Counted from the stretch's first letter, positions 1 to 8,678 are shown. The stretch is 42,495 nt of DNA from an uncultured Flammeovirgaceae bacterium (GCA_937899105.1 CALBPF010000317.1:1-42495); one strand, 5' to 3'. The notes: generated by a model from the letters alone, not told the origin. Numbers and translations: made by a program.

Positions 1-576
1 ATAGGTCCGGTTGCGATCAAAGTATTCTACCAACCGTCCATCGCCAATACTTCTTTGACCATTGACGAAGATTTCATTATAAAATGCCAGGTATACGGTA
101 CGTTGCTCCAGGGCGGTATTATTTAGTGGAACATTGACAAATAAGTTGTACCTGTAGCGGGTTCTCATATCTTGCCCATCCACCCATCTTTGCTCAAAGC
201 GCAGGCGGTGATTCAATAGGAATCGTTTCCCAATTTTCTGTGGAAAGAGAGCCTCCTGGTAGATTCTACTTTCAGCGGAAGTAGACGAGCTTTCCCCGGG
301 TGTACCGGATGTAATATTTCCATAACCCAGTGTAAACATTATATTGACATCTTTGGGAGAATAGGTGATACCGGTCCGTAAGAGTATTTGTTCCAGATCA
401 GAGCCGAAGTTCCAATAACGAAATTGATAGTCGCCTTGTAATCCAAATTCACTGTTGTTAAAACGTTTATTGAAAAAATACATATACCACGCACCAAGTT
501 GATCTTCATCAACGGATTGCGAAAATGATATCTGTGAGGTAAAAAGTAAAAGGACTAGACTGAATAAGCGAATCAT
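1..576 (-). CDS. DUF2490 family protein, 3' end outside window
   Basis: The first 192 codons of a gene read right to left from an ATG at 576; the reading frame is still open at base 1. The product begins MIRLFSLVLLLFTSQISFSQ, a good Sec signal peptide likely cut after residue 20. The rest is rich in aromatic, alternating-polarity stretches (WYMYFFNKRFN, YQFRYWNF, NHRLRFEQRW, RYRYNLF), the pattern of an outer-membrane beta-barrel and of the DUF2490 family, where the conserved RLRFEQR-type strand is typical. Function of the family is unknown; location in the outer membrane is an inference. The 195-base gap to the right (577-771) holds no gene or clear promoter that I can see. Confidence 0.75.
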   Translation of the reverse strand, partial: MIRLFSLVLLLFTSQISFSQSVDEDQLGAWYMYFFNKRFNNSEFGLQGDYQFRYWNFGSDLEQILLRTGITYSPKDVNIMFTLGYGNITSGTPGESSSTSAESRIYQEALFPQKIGKRFLLNHRLRFEQRWVDGQDMRTRYRYNLFVNVPLNNTALEQRTVYLAFYNEIFVNGQRSIGDGRLVEYFDRNRTY

Positions 577-771
577 AAACAGGTTATGCTTTTAGACGTA
601 GGACATAGAACCAACATAGTTGCTTAAAGAATGTTTTTGATTTGCATAATGAGAGTATTCCTGCTTTTGTAGAGTTGGGTTATGTCAAACAAGGCGCAAA
701 TAGGAATGGTATCTCAGACCTTAAGCTATAGTTTTCCCTCTGACAGTGAGTAGGTATGGATTATCTATTAA

Positions 772-1372
772 TTAATTCTTGCTTAAATAAAACTGTAGTC
801 CGATGCGAAGCTGCAAGGTCTTGATTATAAAATCACTAAAGAATTCGTCATAATCAGTCTCAAACCTGTCATAACTGATTATTGCTTCTAATCCAACATT
901 ATCATTTATAAAGTATGATACTCCAAAACCGACATTAAAATTTGTTTGGTCACCTTCTGTTTCATCAGTAATTGATCCACCTGATACAATATCAAAAATC
1001 TGCCCTTCAGAATTAATTTTCCCAAAATTGTATCCGACTCTTACAAAAACACCTAATTGACTAAAAATGAAGTAATATCTGACTTGAGGACCAACCCTTA
1101 GGCTGGTAGTTTTATTATCGGAAGTTTTATCATTGGTGAAAGAATAAGGAAATAAAATACCCAATGGCCAGATTATTGACCGGAAAGTATGAGACGTTAG
1201 GACTGATGCTTAAGCTAAAAGTTTCTTGGTCTACACCGGAAACTTCAGTGTCAGTATTTTGGATACTAACGGATCCTCCAATTAGAAAGCTCCCTTTACT
1301 GGTTTGGCCTTCACAATATCCAAAGTGTAGCAATAACGAGGCCGTTAGAAATATCAGTAGTTGTTTTTTCAT
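772..1372 (-). pseudogene. Outer-membrane beta-barrel protein, frameshifted
   Basis: Two overlapping minus-strand frames make one protein of about 200 residues. The first part (1372 to about 1160) starts MKKQLLIFLTASLLLHFGYC, a signal peptide, and runs to FPVNNLAIG. The second part (about 1158 to 772) continues ILFPYSFTNDKTS and ends in the barrel strand LQLRIGLQFYLSKN. Dropping one base near 1160 (GGG read as GG on the coding strand) joins them as LAIG-ILFPYSF. Without it the first frame stops at 1130 after FISLFFHQ. The composite has the glycine/aromatic beta-strand pattern of the OMP_b-brl barrels of Bacteroidota. It is either a recent inactivating mutation or a sequencing error; the two halves show no other decay. 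Confidence 0.7.
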
Positions 1373-1484
1373 ATAGTACAGCGATGTAGATTAGGACTTA
1401 TGAATCAGCAGAATTCATTAAGCTTATAAGGTGGTATGAGTGTCCAAAACCGTCATATCACTAAATCGCGTTATGTAATAAAGA

Positions 1485-1501
1485 GCAGACCGTAGGTCTG
1501 C
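1485..1501 (-). terminator. Likely Rho-independent terminator of the MscS gene
   Basis: Read on the minus strand, a perfect 7-bp stem GCAGACC / GGTCTGC with a 3-base loop (TAC) is followed by TCTTTATTA. It begins 18 bases after the stop codon of the mechanosensitive channel gene, the right place for a terminator. The T tract is interrupted, so termination may be partial. Confidence 0.55.
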
Positions 1502-1518
1502 CTCATAAAAATATTAAT

Positions 1519-2337
1519 TCACTTCTCATTGTAGATATGTACGTCTCTTTGTGGAAAGGGAATGGAGATACCAGCTTTGTCAAACTCCAATTTGATTTTT
1601 TCGTGCATATCAAAATATACGTCCCAGTAGTCAGCTGCATTTACCCATGGCCGTACCACAAAATTCACCGAGCTATCCGCCAATTCGCTAACTGCAATCT
1701 GGTGTATAGGATCTTTTAACACGCGCTCATCTCCGGTGACAATAGTTTCCAATAGTTCTTTGGCTTTCTTAATATCGTCATCATAACCAATACCAAATAC
1801 CATGTCTACCCGACGCGTCGGTTGAGCAGAGTAGTTGGTTATGGAAGCGTTTGATAATCCACCATTTGGGATAATTATTTTTTTGTTATCCGGAGTTAGC
1901 ATTACTGTATTAAAAATTTGAATCTCCTTAATAGTGCCTGCATGCCCGCTGCCCTCTATATAATCCCCTACTTTAAAAGGCCGTAATATTAATATGATTA
2001 CTCCACCTGCAAAATTTTGAAGTGTACCCTGAAGCGCCAGACCAACTGCCAAGCCGGCTGCACCTATTATGGCTACAAATGATGTCATCTGTATGCCCAA
2101 TGTACTTAGAACACTTAGTATGAGTAATACTAGTAATATATTGTATAGGAGGCTTCTTAAGAAAGGTTTTAAGGAGTCGTCAATATTTCGTTTGTTGAGC
2201 AATTTACCAAACCCATTACGTATGGCTTTTATGGCCAACAGGCCGATAATAAGGACGATAACGGCCTTCAGCAATGCCAGTCCATAATCGACACCATAAG
2301 TTGCAAGAAGGTCTTTTACTTGTTCTAGATATTCCAT
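1519..2337 (-). CDS. MscS-family small-conductance mechanosensitive channel
   Basis: A 272-residue inner-membrane channel that opens under membrane tension to release solutes during hypo-osmotic shock. Three membrane segments are visible at about residues 20-40, 58-78 and 84-112. The third is the Gly/Ala-rich pore helix (GAAGLAVGLALQGTLQNFAG) followed by LRPFKVGDYIE, the hallmark of MscS. The cytoplasmic beta domain has the family signature PNGGLSNASITN, and the alpha/beta C-terminal domain ends FPQRDVHIYNEK. Length is close to E. coli MscS (286). An in-frame TTG lies six bases earlier (2343), but ATG at 2337 is preferred. A phylum-type promoter is present upstream and a hairpin terminator downstream, so it appears monocistronic. 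Confidence 0.93.
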   Translation of the reverse strand: MEYLEQVKDLLATYGVDYGLALLKAVIVLIIGLLAIKAIRNGFGKLLNKRNIDDSLKPFLRSLLYNILLVLLILSVLSTLGIQMTSFVAIIGAAGLAVGLALQGTLQNFAGGVIILILRPFKVGDYIEGSGHAGTIKEIQIFNTVMLTPDNKKIIIPNGGLSNASITNYSAQPTRRVDMVFGIGYDDDIKKAKELLETIVTGDERVLKDPIHQIAVSELADSSVNFVVRPWVNAADYWDVYFDMHEKIKLEFDKAGISIPFPQRDVHIYNEK

Positions 2338-2355
2338 GGTCAAAATTGATTTCGC

Positions 2356-2386
2356 GAAATATAATTAGGTGATTTCTTTATTCAAA
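2356..2386 (-). promoter_or_regulatory. Bacteroidota-type promoter for the MscS gene
   Basis: On the minus strand TTTG (2386-2383) is followed after exactly 19 bases by TATATTTC (2363-2356), one mismatch from the phylum consensus TAnnTTTG. The start codon is at 2337, giving a short leader of about 12 bases. It lies between the murA stop and the channel start. Confidence 0.55.
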
Positions 2387-2392
2387 GAAATA

Positions 2393-3700
2393 TCAGTCAA
2401 CTCTTTGAATATCCGCACCAAGTGCCCTTAGCCGATCTTCAATGTCCTGGTAACCGCGGTCAATCTGCTCGACGTTAAGGATGGTACTTTCTCCCTCGGC
2501 GGACAATGCCGCTATAAGTAAAGATACACCCGCGCGTATGTCAGGTGAACTCATAGTAATTCCCCTTAAGAATTGTTTTCGATCTAAACCAATTACCGTA
2601 GCGCGGTGGGGGTCGCACAGGATAATTTGTGCTCCCATATCAATGAGTTTGTCTACAAAAAACAGACGACTTTCAAACATTTTCTGATGTACCAAAACGG
2701 TACCTTTCGCTTGAATAGCAGTAACCAATACGATACTTAGTAGATCTGGAGTAAAGCCAGGCCATGGTGCATCAGCTACTGTCATGATAGAGCCGTCAAT
2801 GAAAGTTTCTATTTCATAGTGATTTTGCGCGGGTACGACAATATCATTTCCGTTGATATTAAGCTTAATGCCTAATCTCTTAAACACCTCAGGGATTAGG
2901 CCCAGATGCGCTACTCCTGCATCTTTAATGGTGATCTTACTTTGAGTCATGGCTGCAAGCCCGATGAAACTACCCACCTCGATCATATCAGGGAGTAACG
3001 TGTGCTCTGTCCCGCCTAAGCATTCAACGCCTTCAATATGAAGTAAATTTGATCCGACACCCGTGATCTTTGCCCCCATGCGATTCAGCATGGCACACAG
3101 CTGTTGTAAGTAAGGTTCACAAGCGGCATTGTAGATAGTAGTTTTACCTTTGGCAAGTACGGCTGCCATAATTATATTGGCTGTACCTGTAACCGAGGCC
3201 TCATCAAGATGCATATAGCAACCATTCAGGTCGGATGCGTCTATTCTATAGAACCCCTCTTGTTTTGAATAGTCAAACTTGGCGCCTAGGTTTTGGAATC
3301 CAATAAAGTGTGTATCAAGCCTTCTGCGACCTATTTTATCACCGCCTGGCCTTGGAATTTTCGCCTTACCATAGCGCGCTAACAAGGGTCCAAGGATCAT
3401 TATTGAGCCTCTTAGTGAAGCTGCTTTGTTTGTATACTCCTGACTTTCCAGGAAATGCACATCAATGTCTTTACAGATAAAACGATAAGTTTCCTTATCT
3501 AACTTTTCAACAGTGGCCCCCATATCGCTAATAAGTTCTATTAGGCGATTGACATCTACGATATTAGGTACTCTGTGTATGGTAACGGGCTCTTCAGAGA
3601 GAAGTGTTGCCGATAAGATTTGAAGGGCTTCATTCTTAGCGCCCTGAGGGGTTATTTCGCCTGTAAGTGGCTTTCCCCCTCGTATCTTGAATGAACTCAT
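2393..3700 (-). CDS. murA: UDP-N-acetylglucosamine 1-carboxyvinyltransferase (MurA)
   Basis: 435-residue cytoplasmic enzyme that transfers enolpyruvate from PEP to UDP-GlcNAc, the first committed step of peptidoglycan synthesis. The substrate-binding GAKNEAL motif has Lys22 and Asn23 at the same positions as in E. coli. The catalytic loop reads RPGGDKIGRRRLDTH, so residue 121 is Asp where most MurA have the Cys (E. coli Cys115) that fosfomycin alkylates. Natural Cys-to-Asp MurA, as in mycobacteria and Chlamydia, are active and fosfomycin-insensitive. The ATG follows directly on the TAA of the DUF4290 gene, with zero spacing, implying translational coupling. Length and the C-terminal RGYQDIEDRL region are normal. 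Confidence 0.96.
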   Translation of the reverse strand: MSSFKIRGGKPLTGEITPQGAKNEALQILSATLLSEEPVTIHRVPNIVDVNRLIELISDMGATVEKLDKETYRFICKDIDVHFLESQEYTNKAASLRGSIMILGPLLARYGKAKIPRPGGDKIGRRRLDTHFIGFQNLGAKFDYSKQEGFYRIDASDLNGCYMHLDEASVTGTANIIMAAVLAKGKTTIYNAACEPYLQQLCAMLNRMGAKITGVGSNLLHIEGVECLGGTEHTLLPDMIEVGSFIGLAAMTQSKITIKDAGVAHLGLIPEVFKRLGIKLNINGNDIVVPAQNHYEIETFIDGSIMTVADAPWPGFTPDLLSIVLVTAIQAKGTVLVHQKMFESRLFFVDKLIDMGAQIILCDPHRATVIGLDRKQFLRGITMSSPDIRAGVSLLIAALSAEGESTILNVEQIDRGYQDIEDRLRALGADIQRVD

Positions 3701-4363
3701 TTAGTTTCTTCTGCCTCGGCCTCTATTTCTACCTCTGCCACCGCCTTTACCCCGGCTATCAGACTTACCTCCCTGGTGACGATTTGGACTCGGCTTCCGC
3801 TTGTCCTTGTACAGTCTTTCAAAAAGGTTATCATCTTTTACCTTACTTAGGTCGATATCCAAGGCGCCACCGGAGATGGCTTTAATGTTTTCCAGGATTA
3901 CAGCATCATCTATGACTTCTTTATTCCAGCTGCCGTAAAAGCTTTTCATAAGCTTTCCAATATAAATAATTGCATCTTCTCGCTCTTGAGGATCATCTTT
4001 TTTAATTGCCTCTTTTACTAGAAGCTCGATATTTCGGCCGTAATGCTTGTATCTTATTCTGTTATTTACATAACCTACACGTTGCGGAGGCTTAGTCAAC
4101 ACGTCCTTGTCGGGAACCGGGTAGGGGCTGTCAACGTCCAGGTTAAAACCTGCCATAATAAACATGTCATCCCAAAGTTTTTGATTGGTTTCAGTTGTCT
4201 CCTTAACGGAAGGAGCAATTTGCTTCATTAATTCTACCAGTGTATAGGCGTATTTTGTTCTTTTTTCTTTGTCATCAATAGTGCGTAAGTACGCCACTAT
4301 TTTTTCTATGTTCCTCCCGTACTCTTTGAGTATTACCGGTGATAGACTCGTATTATAATTCAT
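3701..4363 (-). CDS. DUF4290 domain protein with Arg/Gly-rich tail
   Basis: 220-residue predicted cytoplasmic, helical protein; it looks like the Bacteroidota family DUF4290, whose function is unknown. Two segments are copies of one another: residues 14-52 (EYGRNIEKIV...DDKEKR...LVELMKQI) and 107-145 (HYGRNIELLV...DDPQER...YIGKLMKSF), with YGRNIE identical and offset by 93 residues. The last 33 residues (188-220) are basic and RG-rich (RGKGGGRGRNRGRGRRN), as in RNA-binding tails. It is fused by zero spacing (TAA-ATG) to murA and 44 bases downstream of the helicase gene. RNA or nucleic-acid binding is inference from the tail only. Confidence 0.85.
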   Translation of the reverse strand: MNYNTSLSPVILKEYGRNIEKIVAYLRTIDDKEKRTKYAYTLVELMKQIAPSVKETTETNQKLWDDMFIMAGFNLDVDSPYPVPDKDVLTKPPQRVGYVNNRIRYKHYGRNIELLVKEAIKKDDPQEREDAIIYIGKLMKSFYGSWNKEVIDDAVILENIKAISGGALDIDLSKVKDDNLFERLYKDKRKPSPNRHQGGKSDSRGKGGGRGRNRGRGRRN

Positions 4364-4407
4364 CTTAAAGTTTGTTGTGACCGAGTTAAGGTCTTTAAAG
4401 ATAAGCG

Positions 4408-6663
4408 CTAGTTTTCGTGAATTTTGAGTTTAGCAAAACTAAGTAATAATGTTTTCTCACCAAAGTCATCAAAGCTTACCTTGGCCTTACGGTTTGCGCC
4501 ACTTTCATCCAGCTCCATGACTTTTCCATAGCCGAATTTTGGATGTTCCACTTTCATACCGGCTTGTAAGTTGGAGGTATCGCTGGGTGCGAAGTCGGGT
4601 GAAGGCTTGTAGTTGCTTTTCTTAACAGGTTGCGAAGACACAGATTTTCGCATGCCTGAAACAAAGTTTTTTGTAGTATCGGAGCTCTCCGAATATACCG
4701 GTTCAGACTTCGAATACTTTTTGTTTAACTTGATATAAACCGGGTCTATTTCTTCAATGAATCGGCTAGGCTCGCAGTTTTTTAAACGTCCAAAGCGATA
4801 CCTGCTGAGTGCGTAAGAGAGGAATAGCTTATTTTTTGCCCTAGTGATCGCTACATAGAATAGCCTTCTTTCTTCTTCCAGGTCCGCTCTGCTGCTCAGC
4901 ATCATCTGTGATGGAAACAGATCTTCCTCAAGCCCTACAATATATATATGCTGAAACTCGAGGCCTTTGGCCATATGAATGGTCATTAAGGTTATCTTTT
5001 CGTCATCCTCGTCTTTATCGTTGTCTACTGCGGAAAGAAGGGCCACATCCTGTAGGAATGCATTAAGCCTTTTATCTTCTTTTTCAGGGTCTTCAACAAA
5101 CTCCTTAATGGCATTGAGTAATTCCTGAACATTTTCATAGCGATTTAACCCCTCTACGGTTTTGTCGTCATACAACTCTTTGAGGATGCCGGATGTTTTA
5201 GCAATTTGTGTAGCGGCCTCAAAAGCATCTTTGGATTCAAGTTCTAGCTTAAACCGCTTGATCTGAGTAACAAAATCTAATACAGCGTTTGCGGCTCTTC
5301 CACCTAAAAAGGAGTTGGCGTTCTCTAATACTTCCCAAAGTGGAATAGCGTGATCATTTGCAGCTACTATCATTTTGCTAACCGAAGTATCGCCAATGCC
5401 TCTTCTAGGATAGTTAATTATTCTTTTGAATGATTCTTCATCATTATGGTTGATGCTAAATCTTAGATAGGCGATAAGATCTTTAATTTCCTTTCTCTGA
5501 TAGAATGAAAGGCCACCTATGATCTTATACTTGATATTCATTCTTCTAAGGGCCTCTTCAATCGCGCGTGATTGGCTATTGGTTCTGTAAAGAACCGCTA
5601 CTTCACTGTTTTTGAGCTGAACATTCATTTTCTCCTCGAAAATAGACGAAGCTACCAGTCGCCCTTCTTCGTTATCGCTGTTAGCTCGTAGCAGCTCAAT
5701 AAGATTTCCGTCATTATTGGAAGTCCATACATTCTTTTTTAGCTGTGCTCTGTTTTTTAGAATGACCGAGTTGGCGGCGTTTACAATAGTTTTGGTAGAC
5801 CGGTAATTTTGCTCAAGCTTTATAACCCTTAGATCAGGATAGTCCTTCTCAAAATTTAAAATGTTCTGGATGTCGGCGCCGCGAAAGGCGTAAATGCTTT
5901 GGGCATCGTCACCTACTACAGCAATGTTCTGCCTGACGGCTGCTAGTTTCTTCGTGATCAGGTACTGCGAAATATTGGTATCCTGAAACTCGTCAACCAT
6001 TACGTAGTGAAAACGTTGTTGGTATTTATTCAATACATCCGTATGCTCTTTGAAGAGGACGTTAGTATTGAAAAGCAGGTCGTCAAAATCCATAGCGCCG
6101 GCTTTAAAGCAGCGTTCCGAATAGATTTTATATATTTTGCCCAGCTCAGGTTTCATATTGCTTTCGTCGTCGGCCCGGTAAATGGGGTTATTCAGATATT
6201 CACGCCATGAGATCAGGCGATTTTTGGCCCCTGAAATCCTATTTAAAACCACATTTTGCTTGTATACCTTATCATCCAGGTTTAGTTCCTTTACTATACT
6301 CCGTATCAGCGACTTGGAGTCTTCGGTGTCATAAATGGTGAAATTATTTGGATACCCAAGCCGGTCGGCTTCCGCTCTTAACATTCTTGCAAAAACGGAG
6401 TGAAAGGTGCCCATCCAAAGGTTTCTGGCCTCCGTGCCTACTACACTCTCGATCCTATCCCGCATTTCTTTGGCCGCCTTATTAGTGAAGGTAAGCGATA
6501 AAATATTGAAGGGGTCTACTTGCTTATGATCCATTAAATAAGCAATGCGATAGGTCAAAACCCTTGTTTTTCCAGAACCGGCTCCGGCTATGATCATAAC
6601 TGGTCCATCCGTATTTTCTACTCCCTCTCGCTGCGGCTCATTTAGACTTTCCAGGTATTCCAT
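4408..6663 (-). CDS. UvrD/PcrA-type superfamily 1 DNA helicase
   Basis: 751-residue ATP-dependent 3'-5' helicase of the UvrD/PcrA group, acting in nucleotide-excision and mismatch repair and in clearing stalled replication or transcription. Visible motifs: Q motif LNEPQREGV (7-15), Walker A GAGSGKT (27-33), motif Ic TFH (86-88), motif II DEFQDTN (224-230), motif III GDDAQSIYAFRGA (251-263), motif IV LEQNYRS (283-289), TIHMAKGLEF (motif V) and VAITRAK (motif VI). The C-terminal 50 residues (KVEHPKFGYGKVMEL...KLLLSFAKLKI-like) are the Tudor-like PcrA tail that contacts RNA polymerase in Firmicutes. Length is normal. It may be co-transcribed with DUF4290 and murA downstream. Confidence 0.95.
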   Translation of the reverse strand: MEYLESLNEPQREGVENTDGPVMIIAGAGSGKTRVLTYRIAYLMDHKQVDPFNILSLTFTNKAAKEMRDRIESVVGTEARNLWMGTFHSVFARMLRAEADRLGYPNNFTIYDTEDSKSLIRSIVKELNLDDKVYKQNVVLNRISGAKNRLISWREYLNNPIYRADDESNMKPELGKIYKIYSERCFKAGAMDFDDLLFNTNVLFKEHTDVLNKYQQRFHYVMVDEFQDTNISQYLITKKLAAVRQNIAVVGDDAQSIYAFRGADIQNILNFEKDYPDLRVIKLEQNYRSTKTIVNAANSVILKNRAQLKKNVWTSNNDGNLIELLRANSDNEEGRLVASSIFEEKMNVQLKNSEVAVLYRTNSQSRAIEEALRRMNIKYKIIGGLSFYQRKEIKDLIAYLRFSINHNDEESFKRIINYPRRGIGDTSVSKMIVAANDHAIPLWEVLENANSFLGGRAANAVLDFVTQIKRFKLELESKDAFEAATQIAKTSGILKELYDDKTVEGLNRYENVQELLNAIKEFVEDPEKEDKRLNAFLQDVALLSAVDNDKDEDDEKITLMTIHMAKGLEFQHIYIVGLEEDLFPSQMMLSSRADLEEERRLFYVAITRAKNKLFLSYALSRYRFGRLKNCEPSRFIEEIDPVYIKLNKKYSKSEPVYSESSDTTKNFVSGMRKSVSSQPVKKSNYKPSPDFAPSDTSNLQAGMKVEHPKFGYGKVMELDESGANRKAKVSFDDFGEKTLLLSFAKLKIHEN

Positions 6664-6744
6664 AAATTCAAATTATAATAACGTTGCAAGTTACGTTTTG
6701 AAAGGTGGATTGTCAGTATGCTGTAAGGTAATAACATACGATTT

Positions 6745-6790
6745 TTTGAAATGCATAATTATTGATGTATTTTGGCATAAAAAATTATGC
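6745..6790 (+). promoter_or_regulatory. vapBC promoter with overlapping operator
   Basis: TTTG (6745-6748), 19 bases, TATTTTGG (6768-6775) matches the Bacteroidota promoter with one mismatch in TAnnTTTG. A perfect 8-bp inverted repeat, GCATAATT (6753-6760) and AATTATGC (6783-6790), brackets the -7 box and runs over the vapB start codon (6787). A third partial copy GCATAA sits at 6775-6780. This is the arrangement expected for autorepression by a VapB ribbon-helix-helix protein. Confidence 0.55.
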
Positions 6791-6978
6791 GAACTACTCT
6801 GGACTTACCACAGGACTTAGTAGATCAGGCATTGAAGGTGACAGGTATTAAAACGAAAAGTCAGTTAATTAAAACAGCTCTTGAACTTCTTATAGAGCGA
6901 GATAAGCGCTTAAAATTGCTTTCGTTTAAAGGGTCTATTGATCTTGATATAGACCTTGACGATCTTAGACAGAGATAA
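6787..6978 (+). CDS. vapB: VapB-type ribbon-helix-helix antitoxin
   Basis: 63-residue DNA-binding antitoxin. It starts MRTTLDLPQDLVDQALKVTG, the short beta strand plus first helix of a ribbon-helix-helix fold, followed by KTKSQLIKTALELLIER, the second helix. The acidic C-terminal part (SIDLDIDLDDLRQR) is the usual toxin-neutralising tail. It belongs to the VapB group that begins with RTT. The stop TAA is followed at once by the toxin ATG, so the two are translated together. Expected role: bind and silence VapC and repress its own promoter through the inverted repeat that overlaps this start codon. Confidence 0.88.
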   Translation: MRTTLDLPQDLVDQALKVTGIKTKSQLIKTALELLIERDKRLKLLSFKGSIDLDIDLDDLRQR

Positions 6979-7368
6979 ATGCCCGTAAAACTGATTTTGG
7001 TCGATAGCTCGATTTGGATTGACTATTTCAGATCTAGCGATGACCATATATTATCACGGCTAATTAAAGAAGACTTGGTCTGTACTAATCAGTTGATACT
7101 TACTGAATTGATTCCTGCTCTACTTAAAAATGGACGAAATGATATTGTTAAAAGTTTAGAGTCTCTACCCAATGTTCCATTACAAATTGATTGGGAAATC
7201 ATCAGAAAGTACCAGCTTGAGAATTTAAAACGGGGGATTAACAAAGTAGGTATCCCTGATTTAATTATTCTTCAACAAGTTATTTTTGAAAATTTGGCGC
7301 TGACTTCATTGGATAAACATTTTCTCCACATGCAGAGTTATTTAGACTTTGAGATTTATTCAGCCTAG
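6979..7368 (+). CDS. vapC: VapC-type PIN-domain ribonuclease toxin
   Basis: 129-residue toxin of the VapC family, Mg-dependent endoribonucleases that usually cleave tRNA or rRNA when freed from VapB. The four acidic active-site residues are all present: Asp9 ([11 protein letters not shown]), Glu43 (LTELIPAL), Asp94 (VGIPDLIIL) and Asp112 (LTSLDKHF). The length is typical, so the toxin looks intact. It starts immediately after vapB (TAA-ATG). Its last bases overlap the longest possible reading frame of the next gene by 20 bases. The module lies between the helicase gene and a conserved DUF3109 gene, as if added at that junction. Confidence 0.92.
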   Translation: MPVKLILVDSSIWIDYFRSSDDHILSRLIKEDLVCTNQLILTELIPALLKNGRNDIVKSLESLPNVPLQIDWEIIRKYQLENLKRGINKVGIPDLIILQQVIFENLALTSLDKHFLHMQSYLDFEIYSA

Positions 7369-7969
7369 CTTTGACATTGTGATAGAACTAGGAAAAACTA
7401 TTTTATCTGACGACATCAAGGAGCAGTTCTTTGTATGTAATTTGGAGAAGTGCAAAGGAGCATGTTGTGTAGAGGGTGACTTGGGTGCACCCTTAGAGGA
7501 AAGTGAGCTGCCAATACTTGAGGAGATATATAATAAGGTAAAACCGTATTTAACTGTAGAGGGGATCAAAGCTATTGAAAGGCAAGGCACCTACATTCTC
7601 GATGAGGACAGAGAGTATTCCACGCCAACCATTGAAGGTAAGGAATGTGCTTATGCGGTATACGATGAAAAAGGTATTCTGAAGTGCGGTATTGAGCAAG
7701 CTTACTTGGACGGAAAGACAGATTTTAAAAAACCTATTAGCTGTCACCTTTACCCTATAAGAGCTACTAAATATTCGGAATTTGAAGCTTTGAATTATGA
7801 CCGATGGGATATTTGCAGCCCTGCCTGCGATTTGGGCTCATCCCTGAATGTTCCAATCTATAAATTCCTAAAAGAGCCTCTTATTAGAAGATATGGTCAG
7901 CAATGGTATGCTGACTTGGTAAAAATAATAGAAGCAGAACTACCTATTGAAGGGAATAGCGAGGGCTAA
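7349..7969 (+). CDS. DUF3109 cysteine-rich protein
   Basis: Up to 206 residues; DUF3109 family, function unknown, common in Bacteroidota and related to YkgJ-like cysteine-cluster proteins that may bind Zn or an Fe-S cluster. Nine cysteines are seen: C30, C35, C39, C40 in [17 protein letters not shown], then C100, C113, C132 (PISCHLYP), C156 and C160 (DICSPAC). The spacing suggests one or two metal sites. The frame opens with TTG (7349) inside vapC; a GTG at 7379, giving [12 protein letters not shown], fits the usual family N-terminus better. No ATG precedes the conserved region. The 3' end overlaps the convergent barrel gene by 30 bases. Confidence 0.85.
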   Translation: MRFIQPSFDIVIELGKTILSDDIKEQFFVCNLEKCKGACCVEGDLGAPLEESELPILEEIYNKVKPYLTVEGIKAIERQGTYILDEDREYSTPTIEGKECAYAVYDEKGILKCGIEQAYLDGKTDFKKPISCHLYPIRATKYSEFEALNYDRWDICSPACDLGSSLNVPIYKFLKEPLIRRYGQQWYADLVKIIEAELPIEGNSEG

Positions 7970-8593
7970 TCTGGTAGCAAGCACGTTGTCTGATCCACTA
8001 CTACCAAATTCAGAGATGTTATCAAGGTAATCTGAAGTTGAGTTAAGTAACCCCAACTCTAAATTAATGCCAAATCCGTTTGTAAAGGTATACGAGGCCC
8101 CTAGACTGGTGGGTAGCATAAATGAGATATTACGATAAGTTTCGTCTTGATTCCGGGTGTCATCTTGGTCTTCCAACTCCTCATCAAATTCATCCTTAGG
8201 CGTAAATCGCAGGAAGCCCAGACCTTGGCTCAAATAAGCTGATACATTCCCCTTCCTTAAGAAGGTAAATCGCAATCCATAGTGAGCATAAAAATAATTA
8301 GTCTTTACAAAAGTATTTGGAGCAGGATCCCCGATATTGGTTTGAAATGTGAAATCTCTGTCTTCCCCTGTAACGGAAGCTAAACCTGCATATAACGATC
8401 CACTTAACTTTTTGTCAGGGTTGAAAATCCAGCCGATTTGCAATCCTGAAGACCAGCTGGAATAGCTTGAAAGCTCACCATTGTAGCTGTTACCAGAAAC
8501 ACCTACGGTTATAACAGACTGCTTTTGTGCCACTACTATCGTTGGTGTAGTGGCCAAAATCAAGAGTGTTAATTTTAGAATACCTTCTTTCAT
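7940..8593 (-). CDS. Outer-membrane beta-barrel protein, hypothetical
   Basis: 217 residues, no specific family recognised. The N-terminus [23 protein letters not shown] is a signal peptide likely cut after VVA (residue 22). The mature part has about eight amphipathic strands ([83 protein letters not shown]), the pattern of a small OMP_b-brl barrel; the acidic insert [12 protein letters not shown] sits in a loop. The last strand ends in an aromatic-rich LALAIPFNR. It converges on and overlaps the DUF3109 gene by 30 bases and appears to be transcribed alone. Role could be structural; no enzyme motif is seen. Confidence 0.75.
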   Translation of the reverse strand: MKEGILKLTLLILATTPTIVVAQKQSVITVGVSGNSYNGELSSYSSWSSGLQIGWIFNPDKKLSGSLYAGLASVTGEDRDFTFQTNIGDPAPNTFVKTNYFYAHYGLRFTFLRKGNVSAYLSQGLGFLRFTPKDEFDEELEDQDDTRNQDETYRNISFMLPTSLGASYTFTNGFGINLELGLLNSTSDYLDNISEFGSSGSDNVLATRLALAIPFNR

Positions 8594-8678
8594 AAACTTC
8601 TATGAAGTTAGCGAATTCATTGGCTTATATGAGAGTCATCGGACCTCAAAGTGGGTAAAAGACTAAAATTCATAAAAA

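Noticed and set aside
1164..1376. Plus-strand 70-codon frame across the broken barrel gene
   Set aside because: Antisense to the signal peptide and barrel part, which has clear protein features; the frame ends in a mirrored signal peptide.
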